Below, piece after piece: positions 33,102 to 44,502 of a DNA stretch of 64,000 nt. How positions within the stretch are numbered: the stretch's first letter is position 1; every line of letters starts with the position of its first letter. The stretch comes from Halichondria panicea (taxonomy: Eukaryota; Porifera; Demospongiae; Suberitida; Halichondriidae), in assembly GCF_963675165.1 (NCBI RefSeq), contig NC_087382.1, positions 2,108,001 through 2,172,000 on the forward strand, given 5' to 3'. Under the pieces are notes generated by a model. The model had not been told where the DNA came from. It did no database searches and worked only from the letters and a program-made list of their open reading frames with translations. The translations under genes were made by a program, and so were the position numbers.

Positions 33102-33582
33102 TTACTGTTTCACGACATCGATGACAGTGTGCGTGACTTTGGGTGCATTGTCAGCTGTAGCTTGAGGAGGGGGAGGGACTGGTCTGTAGTCCTCTGTGGT
33201 GAGGGGGGCTAGTACGTCCAGGGCAGGCTTTTTCAGCTGGTCTGGCCTCGTGGCAGTTCGGATGATGGGAGGAGTGATGTAACGATCAGGGTCATCTTCT
33301 TCCATGGCTCCGTCAGTGTACGGATCACATCTGTCCGCGTTTGTCCAGGTTTCATTGTCCATTTCGTGCCTTTCCAGTTTGCAAACTCGTGGAATCCTTT
33401 TTCTCAGTTTGAGTGAGTTTTGCAGAACAGGAACTTTCTTCAACATGTACTCGTAACAATGGTAGCAAACTATCACCACAAACAAAATAAAAGCCACTGC
33501 CATTGAAATGTTTGATATTATGTCTTGATTCCCATTGATGCTTCCTATGTAGAGGGTACCATACGCTAGAATTGCAAGATTT
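33102..33582 (-). pseudogene. 3' fragment of a beta-helix membrane protein gene
   Basis: An open frame for the last two membrane spans and the cytosolic tail (NLAILAYGTLYIGS ... SMAVAFILFVVIVCYHCYEY ... THTVIDVVKQ, stop at 33102). Very like copy 4. Homology stops abruptly at 33582 in a poly-T tract. The upstream ectodomain is missing, so it is a truncated duplicate. Confidence 0.9.
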
Positions 33583-33714
33583 TTTTTCTCTACATCTAAG
33601 TCAACAGAGCTCCCAGGGGGGTCACCAGTTAGTATGTGGGGGGGGCAGGGGGATTTGGTGGGAGGTGTAATTCTACAATATTAGCATAAACTACACATTC
33701 CATGCAATGATAAC

Positions 33715-33874
33715 CTGCACTATAGCAAGGTAAGCCGCTCCCTCTGCGTATCGAATGAGTAGACCTCCTCCCAGGTACGAGACCACATACATGGCAATGA
33801 AGGCCACACCCCTCAATCCTGGCACATAGTTACAACCACCTCCACCAAAGAAACACTGAATAGCAAACCAATAG
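33715..33874 (-). pseudogene. Duplicated single exon of the CRT-like transporter
   Basis: 160 bp equivalent to exon 4 of the gene at the left edge (66-225): YWFAIQCFFGGGGCNYVPGL and the following membrane segment. The acceptor (TATTACAG) is intact. The donor is altered: GCAG is followed by GTTATC. No neighbouring CRT-like exons, so a solitary exon relic beside the truncated beta-helix fragment. Confidence 0.8.
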
Positions 33875-34143
33875 CTGTAATAAACAAAGAGCAACATAAA
33901 TATACTACCCACAATTACACCACGCAGCAGCTCATACATAAATTCTCTCCATATAATGTATACAGGTAGTCTTCCACAGGCCAGAGGTTTTATATAGTAT
34001 CACGTATGTAGCTGTCATCAGACAAGTCCAGGCTTCCAATTCCCTGTATGTTTTGCTGTTCCCAGAAAATCCATACCACCCTGCTTCCCAGAAACTGAAA
34101 GGAAGTTGTGGTTACCCCACGCCCCCACGCCCACACACCACAG

Positions 34144-34296
34144 AACACACGACTGGTTCTGGCCACCATTGACGAGTGCTGGAGCAAAGACGACCACACA
34201 ACAACTCAAGGAGACACTGCAAACATCGCTATTGCCAGCCATTAAGTATCAGTTGACAAGAACAGATAAACAGTGTACAAGCAAATGACTTCCTAC
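34144..34296 (+). pseudogene. Solitary last exon of the receptor-like gene (relic C)
   Basis: Starts NTRLVLATIDECWS after the CCACAG acceptor. A deletion of about 14 bp (CTCCTCTCCCTCG lost) shifts frame, and further indels follow. Preceded by a shortened version of the 26.7-kb block. No beta-helix gene follows this one. Confidence 0.8.
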
Positions 34297-34866
34297 TGTA
34301 AACCCTTAAAACGAGATGCTACAAATATCATACTGCTTTTTGGGATCAAAAACATCTAAATTCTAATAATTGACAATTCAACACATTTGTGGCAGGGGAA
34401 ACTTTTGCATGATTTATAAACAATTTCCGTATAGCATGTATATATTTAGCCTCGATTCCAGGCCGATTTAATTTTAATCGGCCTTGAATCGAGGCTAGTA
34501 TATATTAATTTTAAAAAACTTTTTTCTAATAAGTTAAATGTTGCACACAGCGAGAGAGTTAGCTAAAAGTCTATTTGCGTTGAGATCGACCCCGGAAGTT
34601 ATTATGCTTTATTTGGTGGACAAGTATGCCTGGGACTTCTACGTGGAAAATGCTAACTTTTAGCTGGTTGGAGCTTACTAGCTCTACAGCATATAGATAG
34701 AAGCGCTTTTTAACAAGGAATCCAATGGTAGATCTATATGAAACTTTGAATTTCAGTAAAGCATGACAAAGTTATGACAACTTTATGAAAGTCAAACTCG
34801 ACACAAATAGACTTGTAGTCCATCATAATTATAGTCAGGTTGTGCTATAGTTCTGCACAGAGGCTG
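34297..34866. other. Non-coding stretch with one minimal palindromic element
   Basis: AT-rich. The only clear feature is the 51-bp palindromic insertion at 34447-34497. Confidence 0.4.
34447..34497. mobile_element. Minimal palindromic transposon, 51 bp, 9-bp target duplication
   Basis: TAGCCTCGATTCCAGGCCGA and a near-perfect inverted partner meet at TTTAATTTTAA. Exact flanking repeat GTATATATT (34438-34446, 34498-34506). Second pure-ends member of the family. Confidence 0.85.
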
Positions 34867-34950
34867 TTAGAATGGGATTCCTTTCTTGAGTGTCATAGTC
34901 TCCCTTGAGAGCAGCTCTCTCCAAGCAAGCACATGTGTAGCCAGTCTTGT
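34867..34950 (-). other. Duplicated exon-like block (also at 46632-46733)
   Basis: In one minus-strand frame both copies read TGYTCACLERA, then KGD(Y/F)DT, then QER and PILTAS, with a 6-nt in-frame indel between them. The second copy has a TTTTACCAG acceptor. The conserved frame suggests an exon of a duplicated gene I do not recognise. Confidence 0.4.
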
Positions 34951-35355
34951 CACCATATAGATACACTTGGTTAGCACGCAACAATATTCTAGCCAGCACA
35001 TTAAAGGTCCTGCAGCAGTATCATAATTATAATGGAGGTGTAATAAAATAACAGTGAGGCCACACTTGTACACTAGTCTACACTGCAGGTCAATTAGGAG
35101 CATTTTTGCTTCTTGCTATTTAAGAAGTGAAGGGATACAGCTAGAGAACAAAACACAATAACCAAATCTGTTATCAGGAGCACATGTCATTTCCTCTTTC
35201 ATTTCCCTCACACTTGCATACCTTCCAGAGAAGTTGCTATTGGACTGACTGATGAGTTGGTATTGATAAGGACATGGCTGGAATTTCTTAGAATATTGTA
35301 CATATTTCAGTAACAAGTGTAGTGTCTACTAGCACTTTGGAGGGTACATAGACAC

Positions 35356-35379
35356 TAGTCGAGCGCCGGCGCCCGACTA
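35356..35379. repeat. 24-bp GC-rich palindrome with imperfect flanking repeat
   Basis: TAGTCGAGCGCCGGCGCCCGA followed by CTA; one mismatched pair. Flanks CATAGACAC (left) and CATAGATAGACAC (right) could be a 9-bp duplication with a TAGA slip. May be a still smaller member of the TAGCCTC-type palindromes; weak. Confidence 0.4.
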
Positions 35380-35399
35380 CATAGATAGACACAGGGCCA

Positions 35400-35935
35400 A
35401 GCCTGTCCACATGTCTTGCTACCAGGGTGCCTAAGCCTGCCAGCCTGTCTTCCAGTGCTACCAGGGTGCCTATAGCCTGCCAGCCTGTCTTGCTACTGGT
35501 GGCCTATAGCCTGCCAGCCTGTCTTGCTACCAGGGGGCCTATAGCCTGCCAGCCTGTCTTGCTACCAGGGGGCCTATAGCCTGCCAGCCTGTCTTGCTAC
35601 CAGGGTGCCTATAGCCTGCCAGCCTGTCTTGCTACCAGGGGGGGCCTATAGCCTGCCAGCCTGTCTTGCTACCAGGGGGCCTATAGCCTGCCAGCCTGTC
35701 TTGCTACCAGGGGGCCTATAGCCTGCCAGCCTGTCTTACTGGCATAGTTGAATGGTGCTAGTAACTTCAAGTGGTTGTGTTTTGTCTGGCTTCCCATTGT
35801 ACGCCCACTCTTACAGACACTAGTCTTGTGTGCATGTGCTATAGTTAGCTACCAGACAAAGCTTACCGCCCACATACATCATCCTCATATCCTCATATTT
35901 GTTTGCTTACATGTGAACTCTAAACCTCCTACCAG
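35400..35935. repeat. Duplicated block D: 34-bp minisatellite (about ten units) plus tail
   Basis: Counterpart of 14850-15130. Units GCCTATAGCCTGCCAGCCTG / TCTTGCTACCAGGG with occasional deletions. The unique tail (35740-35935) matches closely. Unit number differs: about ten here, three in the other copy. Confidence 0.85.
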
Positions 35936-36019
35936 CCAGACAGTCTCACTCACTATATATAGCAGCTAGTGGACTGTTTGGCTGGGTATCAAGACTATTG
36001 GTTTGTTGGCACTATTGAT

Positions 36020-36035
36020 ATTCAACGCCCAACAG

Positions 36036-36113
<78 letters not shown>
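36020..36113. repeat. (CA)n microsatellite abutting an exon
   Basis: A run of CA repeats ending directly in the acceptor ACAG of the first receptor ectodomain exon, so the polypyrimidine tract is replaced by CA repeats. Confidence 0.8.
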
Positions 36114-36114
<1 letters not shown>

Positions 36115-39070
36115 CCTAGAGTGTCACTGCACTGGCTGCAAGGACACTACCTACTGCACTGTACAGGATGGTGCTTGCTTCACATCATCAACTGTGAGAG
36201 CTCACACACACAATAATGTTGTGTACACTGTTTATACAACAACGTGTGTTTATAGTTCATTGTGTGTGCATGTGTGTTGTGCAAATACTTATTATATATC
36301 TCAACATTTTGACAGGTTTCCAATCATTTAATTATGGGTTGTCTGCCTGCGAGTCTAGCATCACTAATGTGCGACCAATCAGATTCAAGCGTTCAGTGTT
36401 GCCATAACAACCATTGTAACCTAGTCGGAAGTGCTGGAAATCAACGATTCTTAAGAAATGAAGGTAATGAAGATCAAAGAAGATTATGAAGATCAAAGAA
36501 GATTATGAATATCATTCAATTCTCGAGTAATATTTATTGAGTCTTTATTCTTAAGGAATGCTTGCATGACACCACCAAAGCGAGCCAGACAGATTGGGGG
36601 GCCCCTTGTGTAATTAAAGGGCCCTCCCCCTAATTACTTATAATTATACAACTATTTTATTGTATGTCCCGCCCACACACACACACACACACACACACGT
36701 ACAGAAGAAGCCACTGAAATGCCTGACAACGCTATTCTATTGGGTGTTGTAATTGGGGTGGTTGTCGTAGGTACTATTGTAATTGCATCTCTAGTAGTGG
36801 CCGCCCTCTGTTGTATCTTATACCGGAGGCAGAAAAGAAAGACACAACATCCTGTTTCCACCATTGAAGCCACACCCACTCCCGAGGTCCGCTGCACGGC
36901 ACACACTAACAACAACTGTCGTGCCATTCTTCCACAGAGTAAGTCAACTGCATCATTATAATTATTATAACGTCCGATTTCAAACTGTTTGGTGCTTAGA
37001 TCAGTGATGATTAATATCCCTCCTTTGGCTGTGCAGGTGAGAGTATAGGATCACTCATAAAGGCGGCCATGTTTTATGGTGATCCCTTGTCACCGCTTGT
37101 CCAACGCTCTATAGCACAACAGACAATGCTAGAGAAGTACCTGACAAAGGGAGGATTTAGTAGTCGATATATTGGGCGATGGCGTGAGGACAGAGTGGCT
37201 GTGACCGTGTTCTCTGTCAAGCATCAACACTTCTGGACTAATGAGTCTACCATACTGCAGGTTAGTAGCAGTGTGAGTCTACCATACTGCAGGTTAGTAG
37301 CAGTGTGAGTCTACCATACTGCAGGTTAGTAGCAGTGTGAGTCTACCATACTGCAGGTTAGTAGCAGTGTGAGTCTACCATACTGCAGGTTAGTAGCAGT
37401 GTGTAGCTAGTAGCCTGGTTAGGGCATGGAATGCATGGTGATCATAACCATGGTTACAGGTATGCATGGTGATCATAACCATGGTTACAGGTATGCTTAC
37501 GTATACAGTCTAGAGATTCAGTAGCTATAGGTATATGTAGTTCTTAGAGTGTTTTAGCATAATTACTCGTGAAGTTTTATGATGGGTTTGAAATCCATTG
37601 CTTTTGACCAAAGCAGAGACCCAAATGTGCTAGCTGTTGCCCACCCCTACACTTGCAATCACACACCACCCACACCACACCACCCACACACACACACACG
37701 AGCAGCTTCCACTGATGAGACATGACAGTATATTGAGCTTCATTGCTGCAGACACTGTATTCAAGAAATCAGTTAACCACCTCTACCTCATTAGTGAGTA
37801 TCATCGTAGGGAGACCCTCAGGGAGCACCTCGTTAAGAGCACACTGGAGGTATCAGAGGCTCTGCTGTTGATCAGCTCTCTTGTGTCTGGAGTGGAGTAC
37901 TTACACAGTGTGCTAGCTCAGGAGAGCAGAGGTGGGGTGGTGGTGAAGCCATCCATTGAACACTGCAACCTAACCAGTCAAAATGTCTACGTGGACAAGT
38001 CAGGTGATCTATAATTGTAGCTATGTGCATTTTTTGTGCTTGAATAATATCCTTCAAATTCATTGGGGAAGCTATGTGCATTTTATATGCTTATTCATTA
38101 ATGATCTTTACCCAACACTTTTTTCTTCTCCGTCTTCTGCAGGTTCATGTTGTCTGAGTGACTTTGCCTTGTCAGTAACTCAGAGTGGGTGTGTCAGTGG
38201 GTGTGGTCACACTGCCCACTCAGACATAAGATACCGCCCACCAGAAGCATTAGCCGCTACCACTACTGACGCTGGGTTCGAGGGTTTAAAGAGTGGAGAC
38301 GTGTACTCCCTCGGACTCATACTCTGGGAGGTGGCCAATTGCTGCCTAGTCCAAGGTGAGGGGGACGCTCTGTGAATATAGGAAAACTGTATCCCACTCT
38401 CTCCCCGCTAAAATTACATTTGTGGATTATTTATTGTATTTTGTGCAGGTGAGGACAGTGTGTACTCTCTACTGTACTCTGACCTCTTGGACTCTGAAGC
38501 CACACCTACTAGAGACAATATGATGAGAATAGTTTGTGAGGAGGGAAAGAGACCGCCTCTACCAGAGCAATGCTCTAGAGATGAGGTGATCAATTATATT
38601 AAGTTCAGATATTTCTGTATATATAGCGTTCGTTTTGGTATAGCTATCTTTGAGAGCCCGTAATTTGTGTTCAGATTGTCCAATGTCAAAACTAAATGAC
38701 GTATTCAATAGCTCTCAGAATTATCTTTCCAATGGTGTGCTTAGATACAAGTTCTGTGATTGGTAAATTTAACAAAAGGGAATTTAAGGCTAGCTATTTC
38801 TAGAGCTAGAGTTTACAGCGTTTGATTTAACATTTAACGACATTTCGTTTAGCTCTATACAATGTCCCCCCACATACTCACGCCCACACACCACAGAACA
38901 CACGACTGGTTCTGGCCACCATTGACGAGTCCTGGAGCTCCTCTCCCTCGCAAAGACCAACCACACAACAACTCAAGGAGACACTGCAAACATCGCTATT
39001 GCCAGCCATTAAATGGCAAGTATCAGTTGACAAGAATGGACAAACAGTGTATAAGCAAATGACTTCCTAG
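36114..39070 (+). CDS. TGF-beta type I receptor-like transmembrane pseudokinase (signal exon not found)
   Basis: Exons in phase: 36114-36193, 36316-36463, 36705-36938, 37037-37260, 37706-38003, 38143-38355, 38449-38585, 38897-39070 (TAG). The ectodomain has LECHCTGC..TYC.....ACF and ends with the three-finger hallmark CCHNNHCN. One membrane span follows (AILLGVVIGVVVVGTIVIAS). The GS-box position reads FYGDPLSPLVQRSIAQQTML: the LVQR.IA core is kept but the TTSGSGSG phosphorylation run is gone. The kinase fold is recognisable, yet the VAVK lysine is Thr (VAVTVF), the glycine loop is KGGFSSRY, HRD is HCN and DLG/DFG is DFA. The end is ATIDECWSSSPSQRPTTQQL. Such a protein cannot bind and transfer phosphate normally and could act as a decoy or scaffold, as non-signalling TGF-beta receptors do (inference). 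A first exon with signal peptide must lie upstream but could not be identified. Confidence 0.82.
37246..37400 (+). repeat. 32-bp minisatellite duplicating an exon end and its splice donor
   Basis: Five copies of CTACCATACTGCAG/GTTAGT with spacer. The first is the real end of exon 37037-37260; the others lie in the intron. The decayed copy has three (17345-17425). Each copy offers another donor, spaced 32 nt apart. Confidence 0.85.
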
Positions 39071-39600
39071 GAATTATGACAAACTCTTGTACATAATAAC
39101 AAAAAGAGGTGCTGCAAATATCATCATCGTTTTTTACTGCTTTTTTGTGTCAGAATCATTCAATTATTTTTGTCCCCGCATCAATATTACATTTCACTAA
39201 ACTATAATTATATATACAAGTGTAAAAACAAAATGGGGAAGTAGGGCTGACCCACTCAAATACCAAGAAGGTATCCCTGAGTTCATGCACCAAGCAGCGT
39301 GCAACAGTTTAAGATTAATTTGATTCAATTAACATTATATAGACTGTAAATACTATAAGTACAACAAAGACAGTGGAGCAGAGGCTCCAATACACAAAGC
39401 TATAGGGGCGCCGCTAGGAGCAGGCCGCCGGGCTAGAGCACAAAGCAGTATTAAAAGAGAACTATTATTACACAAGAAGTACATGCAATAGTAACAGGAA
39501 CCCACGCTTGAAACAGTACAACACAGATATACTAGCAAAGTCGTTACAAGTAACTGAATCTAGTCCAAAAGTCAATATATATAATTCTACATTGTTAATG
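39071..39600. other. Convergent spacer, unit D
   Basis: Homologous to 19418-19822 but with an extra segment (39400-39530) that includes GGGGCGCCGCTAGGAGCAGG. The same segment occurs in the spacers at 32800, 49700 and 59430, so copy 1 is the one that has lost it. No gene. Confidence 0.5.
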
Positions 39601-42600
39601 TTACTCTTTCACGACATCGATGACAGTGTGCGTGACTTCGAGTGTATTGTTTTGAGGAGGGGGAGGGGCTGGTCTGTAGTCCTCTGTGGTGAGGGGGGTT
39701 AGTACGTCCAGGGCAGGCTCTCTCAGCTGGTCTGGCCTCGTGGCAGGTCGGATGATGGGAGGAGTGATGTAACGATCAGGGTCATCTTCTTCCATGGCTC
39801 CGTCAGTGTACGGATCACATCTGTCCGCGTTTGTTCAGGTTTCTTTGTTCTCCATTTCGTACCTTTCCAGTTTGCGAACTCGTGGAATCCTTTTTCTCAG
39901 TTTGAGTGAGTTTTGCAGAACAGGAACTTTCTTCAACATGTACTCGTAACAATGGTAGCAAACTATCACCACAAACAAAATAAAAGCCACTGCCATTGAA
40001 ATGTTGGATATTATGACTTGACTCTCATTGATGTTTCCTATGTAGAGGGTGCCATACGCTAGAATTGCAAGATTGAGGAAAAAGAGTGTTTCCAGTAAAT
40101 CATTGAATCGTATTTTGTACACTGGATAATTCTGCGATTTGAAAACAATCAGTCCAACAGTTATAGATCCAGCTGATAGTACAGGGAGAGAAGTGTCCAA
40201 AGCCAAGGCTGTTATTAGATTATGAGCAATCAAAGAAAATAGGAGCAGTCCCACCCAGTAGCGATGCTTGGGAGTGAATGGAGCATGGTATGCATCCATG
40301 AAACCAATGTAGTATGTGTTCTTAGTCCATTTCGTGAGTTTCCATTTTGAACAGCGAGGAAGCCATTGTCCAAAGAAGAGCAGTACAGTGAACAATATAC
40401 CAGAAATGAGGATTATGGCGGCAAAAATAAACCGAGGGACATGACCGGGAGTGAAATATTGCACATTGCCGTCATACAACCAAACTATATCACTTGAATT
40501 GTTGGGAAAATCCAATACCTTGGTTGCACCATCAGGATAATCCAAGACCCTGTATTGCAGTGCAGCAATGATAAACCGTAAGAGTTTGGAATAAGAGAGT
40601 AGGACGAGTGTGCCTAGGGCAGCAACTGGGTTCCTGTTGGAGAGGAGCTTTGCAAATGAGTCAAAGTACTTGCTTAAAATGATTATTAAGAACATCAGAA
40701 GAAACAGGTAAGCGGGAAAGACAATCTGAAGGAGCACTTTTGCTTGAGAGTTCATTCTATCATAAAAGCATGTCTCAATACCTAAGTCAAGATTCACCCA
40801 CGATATGAAAACTGTCAAAGGGTTATGAAAAGGTACGAAAATCGACTGATTTGCAGCTAATACATTAGTGTAGAAGATCAGCCCATGGATAGTGCCTGTT
40901 GCTACGGTAATGTTGAAAACGAGAATGAATGCGACTAGTACTATGCCTGCCAGGGCAAACGGGAGTAGCAGGAGAAGGTAAGTGTTTGAGCAGAGTTCAC
41001 ATCGTGAAGTACCTAACACAAGACTCAGTCCTGGTTCACATTCTCCACACAAGACACCACTTCGATTGTGGGCACATTGTTCGTCAGGGTTGCTTAGACT
41101 GATGTTGACTGGTTTTAGTACACAATAGTCAAATGTACAGTTACTAACAACATACCCACTTCCGTTAGTAGTATTAGTCACTCCTATCCATATGTTGTTA
41201 TTGCTTTCCAATTTTATGGTCCCATTTTCCTCAGAGCAGTTTGTTATCTGATATTCTTGTTGCAAGACTGGATCACAGTCACACTTGCACTCAATTGAGG
41301 ACATGATTGGCCTGAGTCCAATAGGGCATTCACACTTTAGAAAAGATATGTTTAGAATTTGTCTTGAAATTCCCAAATTGTTGCATGGACCATCAGCATA
41401 GAGTTCCACTTGAGCAGAGCTGTCTTGTGAGAATACATTATACTCTAATTCTGTGCACTGATTGCCAACTTCTTGCTGTGCTTGTCCTTCTTTAAGACGA
41501 TCAACTCTACTGCTCTCAGTGATAACAGAACTGTGAATTATGGCATTATTCATTGGATTTCCAGCTTGGTCTACAGCCATAACACTTATTGTGAATGCTT
41601 GTCCTTTTCTAACAGAAATGGTCTGCTTGGTGGTGTTACACAACTTCACTCTGACAGCCTTTGAAGCTATCCATGAATAATGCACAGTATTGTTCAAGTA
41701 CTCAAATCCATTGTCTGATGAAGAGAGTTCGGCTGATACATCCACCGTACACCTGTCCAAAAGACCTCCGTAAATATCTGCTCCTGACTGGGAAGCTGTG
41801 TTGTTTGTCAAAAAAGTGTTGCGATGATTAATTGATGTACTGTTCAAACACTTAACTTCTTCTTCATATGAATTAGACTGGGAAGATTTGACAAAAGGTA
41901 TCAAAGTCTCAACAAAATTGATATCAAAACCATAGAGATCTAGAGTTTGAATGAAGCATTCTGTTTGTGTCAGATCTCCTGCAGTAGTTACATCCTCTCC
42001 TCTACACACACCACTCTCAGTACTGTCTGCCACAAATATCCCCCCTCCATATTGAGCCGTGTTATTGTGGATTTCTAGTATGACTAGCATTTTACCAATC
42101 TCTAGCTCCAAGTCCTGTTTCAAAATATAGATCTTGGAACTTTGTTGTAGATACACTCCACCTCCGCTATTGTTTACTGAGTTTGACTTGATTTGGACGT
42201 GAGCGTGAGAAAAAGCCTTAATGTTTGAAGCGACTGCATAAATACCTCCTCCATTTTGAGCATCATTTCGATCTATAATACTCACAAACAGTACAGGTTC
42301 TATGTCACTACATGTACACAGGACAAAGTTATTATTAAATATACAACCAGTAGTGACCTTCGAATCAAATTCAATTTCGCTTGAGTATGCATAAATCCCA
42401 CCACCATTTTGTGCTGTGTTGTGAGAAATCTCTATTGGATAGTGAACAAAGAGTGTGCTCTCTCTCAGAAACACACCTCCTCCAACAGTAGCAGTATTGT
42501 TAGAAATGACCACTCCTTCTGCATTGATATAGACTTGACTCTGGATTGCTCTGATGGCTCCACCCTGCACACCACGGTTGTTACTGAGAGTTGTGGGTCC

Positions 42601-44469
42601 ATTGAACTCCACTCGACTGCTTAGAGCATACACAGGGTTGACATTATTGCTAACGTTGTTAACTCCCGTAAATGACAAGTTAGAATGCACTGCGTAAATG
42701 ATATTTTCACCCTCTAAATTGTCAAATATGCTTGTATTAGTAATTATCAAAGTTGAGATAGCAACCGCAATCACTCCATCTTGTTGAGTGGCTCTGTTGT
42801 TTGTGAGCACAGAGTCAGAAATGTTCACAGTGCCACCAGCAACAAAAAACACTCCACCAAAGTCAGCACTGTTATTTTTAAACATGACTTTGGAGATGGA
42901 TATATTTCCAGTATATACCAAAATCGCTCCACCAAGACTAGTTCCTCCATTACCAAATACAGCTATACTGTCACTATCAACTACAGCTTCATTGTCCGTT
43001 ATATTACAGCTCATGATAGATGCATTAACTATGAAAAGTCCAATCGCTCCACCAGAGGCTGCCTTGTTGTTTGTTAGCTCGCTATCAGATATCAGTAACT
43101 CTCCAGTCAAAACCGAAATCGCTCCATCTGATCTTTCAGCACTGTTGTACGCTAGCTCACTGTCGGAGATTGAGAAATTCCCAAACTGGATATTAATTGC
43201 TCCACCGTCAAAAATAGCACTATTGTTCAGTAGTGCACAATTGTATATGGTCAAATTACTTCCAAATGTGAAAATTGCTCCACCTAATCCTTCAGCACTG
43301 TTGTACGCTAGCTCACTGTCGGAGATTGAGACACTCCCATTCTGGCTATAAATTGCTCCACCGCTATCGATAGCACTATTGTTCAGTAGTGCACAGTTGG
43401 AAATGAACAAATTACTTTCGGAGGTTAAAATTGCTCCACCGTCAATGATAGCACTATTGTTTAGTAGCGTACAGTTGGAAATGAACAAATTACTTTCGGA
43501 GGTTAAAATTGCTCCACCATATTCAGCACTGTTGTACGCTAGCTCACTGTCAGAGATTGAGACACTCCCATCCTCACTATAAATTGCTCCACCGCTATCG
43601 ATAGCACTATTGTACGCTAGCTCACTGTCGGAGATTGAGACACTCCCATCCTGGCTATAAATTGCTCCACCATCAAGGATAGCACTATTGTTTAGTAGCG
43701 CACAGTTGTATATGGTCAAATTACTTTCGGAGGTACTAATCGCTCCACCATTATGATAAGCGCTATTATTTGTAAAGTTGCTCCAACTGATAGTCACACT
43801 TGCAGAGACCACAAACACTGCTCCACCATATGCAGCAGTATTGGAATCGAACCTTGAACCATTAATAACAGTTTGATTTGATTTAATCTTCACTGCACCA
43901 CCATCGTTACTGAAGAAGTCACTCTTTTCAATGTACACAGTATCAGCCTCAACAACACGTAATGCTCTGTCAATGCCAGTGTTGTTCACAAAGAGAACTT
44001 GTTCAATCGTCACAGTTACCGTACGAGTGATCCAGAGTGTACAAGCTTCCAACTTTAGCAATTTCAAGTCTACCAAATAGCATTGAGAAATGTTCATGTA
44101 GCCTGAACTACTTTCATCACCTGCTCCAGTGAAATGCAAACCTTCGATACTCAATGCACTGATATTAGATAACTGCACTCTACCAGAACTGTTCAAACTG
44201 ATGGTGGCATTTTGGCCAGCAATAATCACCTCTCTGAAATTATAGATATAAAGCATTTCACGTAATATATGATCTCCAGGTAGAAAGCTCAAGGAGAGAT
44301 TGTCTCCACCAGATAACAGGGCTGTTTGAACAAGCTGCTCGAGAGTGAAACAAGTTCCATTTCGATAGTCATTACACAAGTCGGTTAAATCCACTGGCAC
44401 GATGTGATAGTGCTCACTCCTGGTAACAGTAGCTAGGGTCAGTAGCAGCACCAACCAGGTGCAGTGCAT
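39601..44469 (-). CDS. PMP-like beta-helix, multi-pass membrane protein, copy 2 (tail nonsense codon)
   Basis: Same architecture as copy 1. I start at the ATG at 44469 (MHCTWLVLLLTLATVTRSEH). An in-frame ATG 33 nt upstream lies before the conserved ATATAG acceptor and is probably intronic. The beta-helix is longer: eight coils of the SISDSELAYNSA / LLNNSAI..GGAI type between residues about 240 and 440, against two in copy 1. After the last membrane span, a tail Trp codon has become TGA (39835-39837), ending the protein at ...MENKET. Downstream the frame stays open for 78 more codons to the usual stop at 39601 (THTVIDVVKE). So the product either lacks its cytosolic tail or the allele is newly damaged; membrane part and ectodomain are unaffected. 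Confidence 0.88.
43190..43740 (-). repeat. Tandem coil duplications in beta-helix copy 2
   Basis: Near-identical 75-80 bp units (for example GAAATGAACAAATTACTTTC on the plus strand) encode alternating SNLFISNCALLNNSAI and GSVSISDSELAYNSA coils. Six more coils than copies 1 and 4. Divergence between units is low, so the expansion is recent. Confidence 0.85.
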
Positions 44470-44502
44470 GTTCTCTCTGATACTATATAAGATTACAAGC
44501 AT

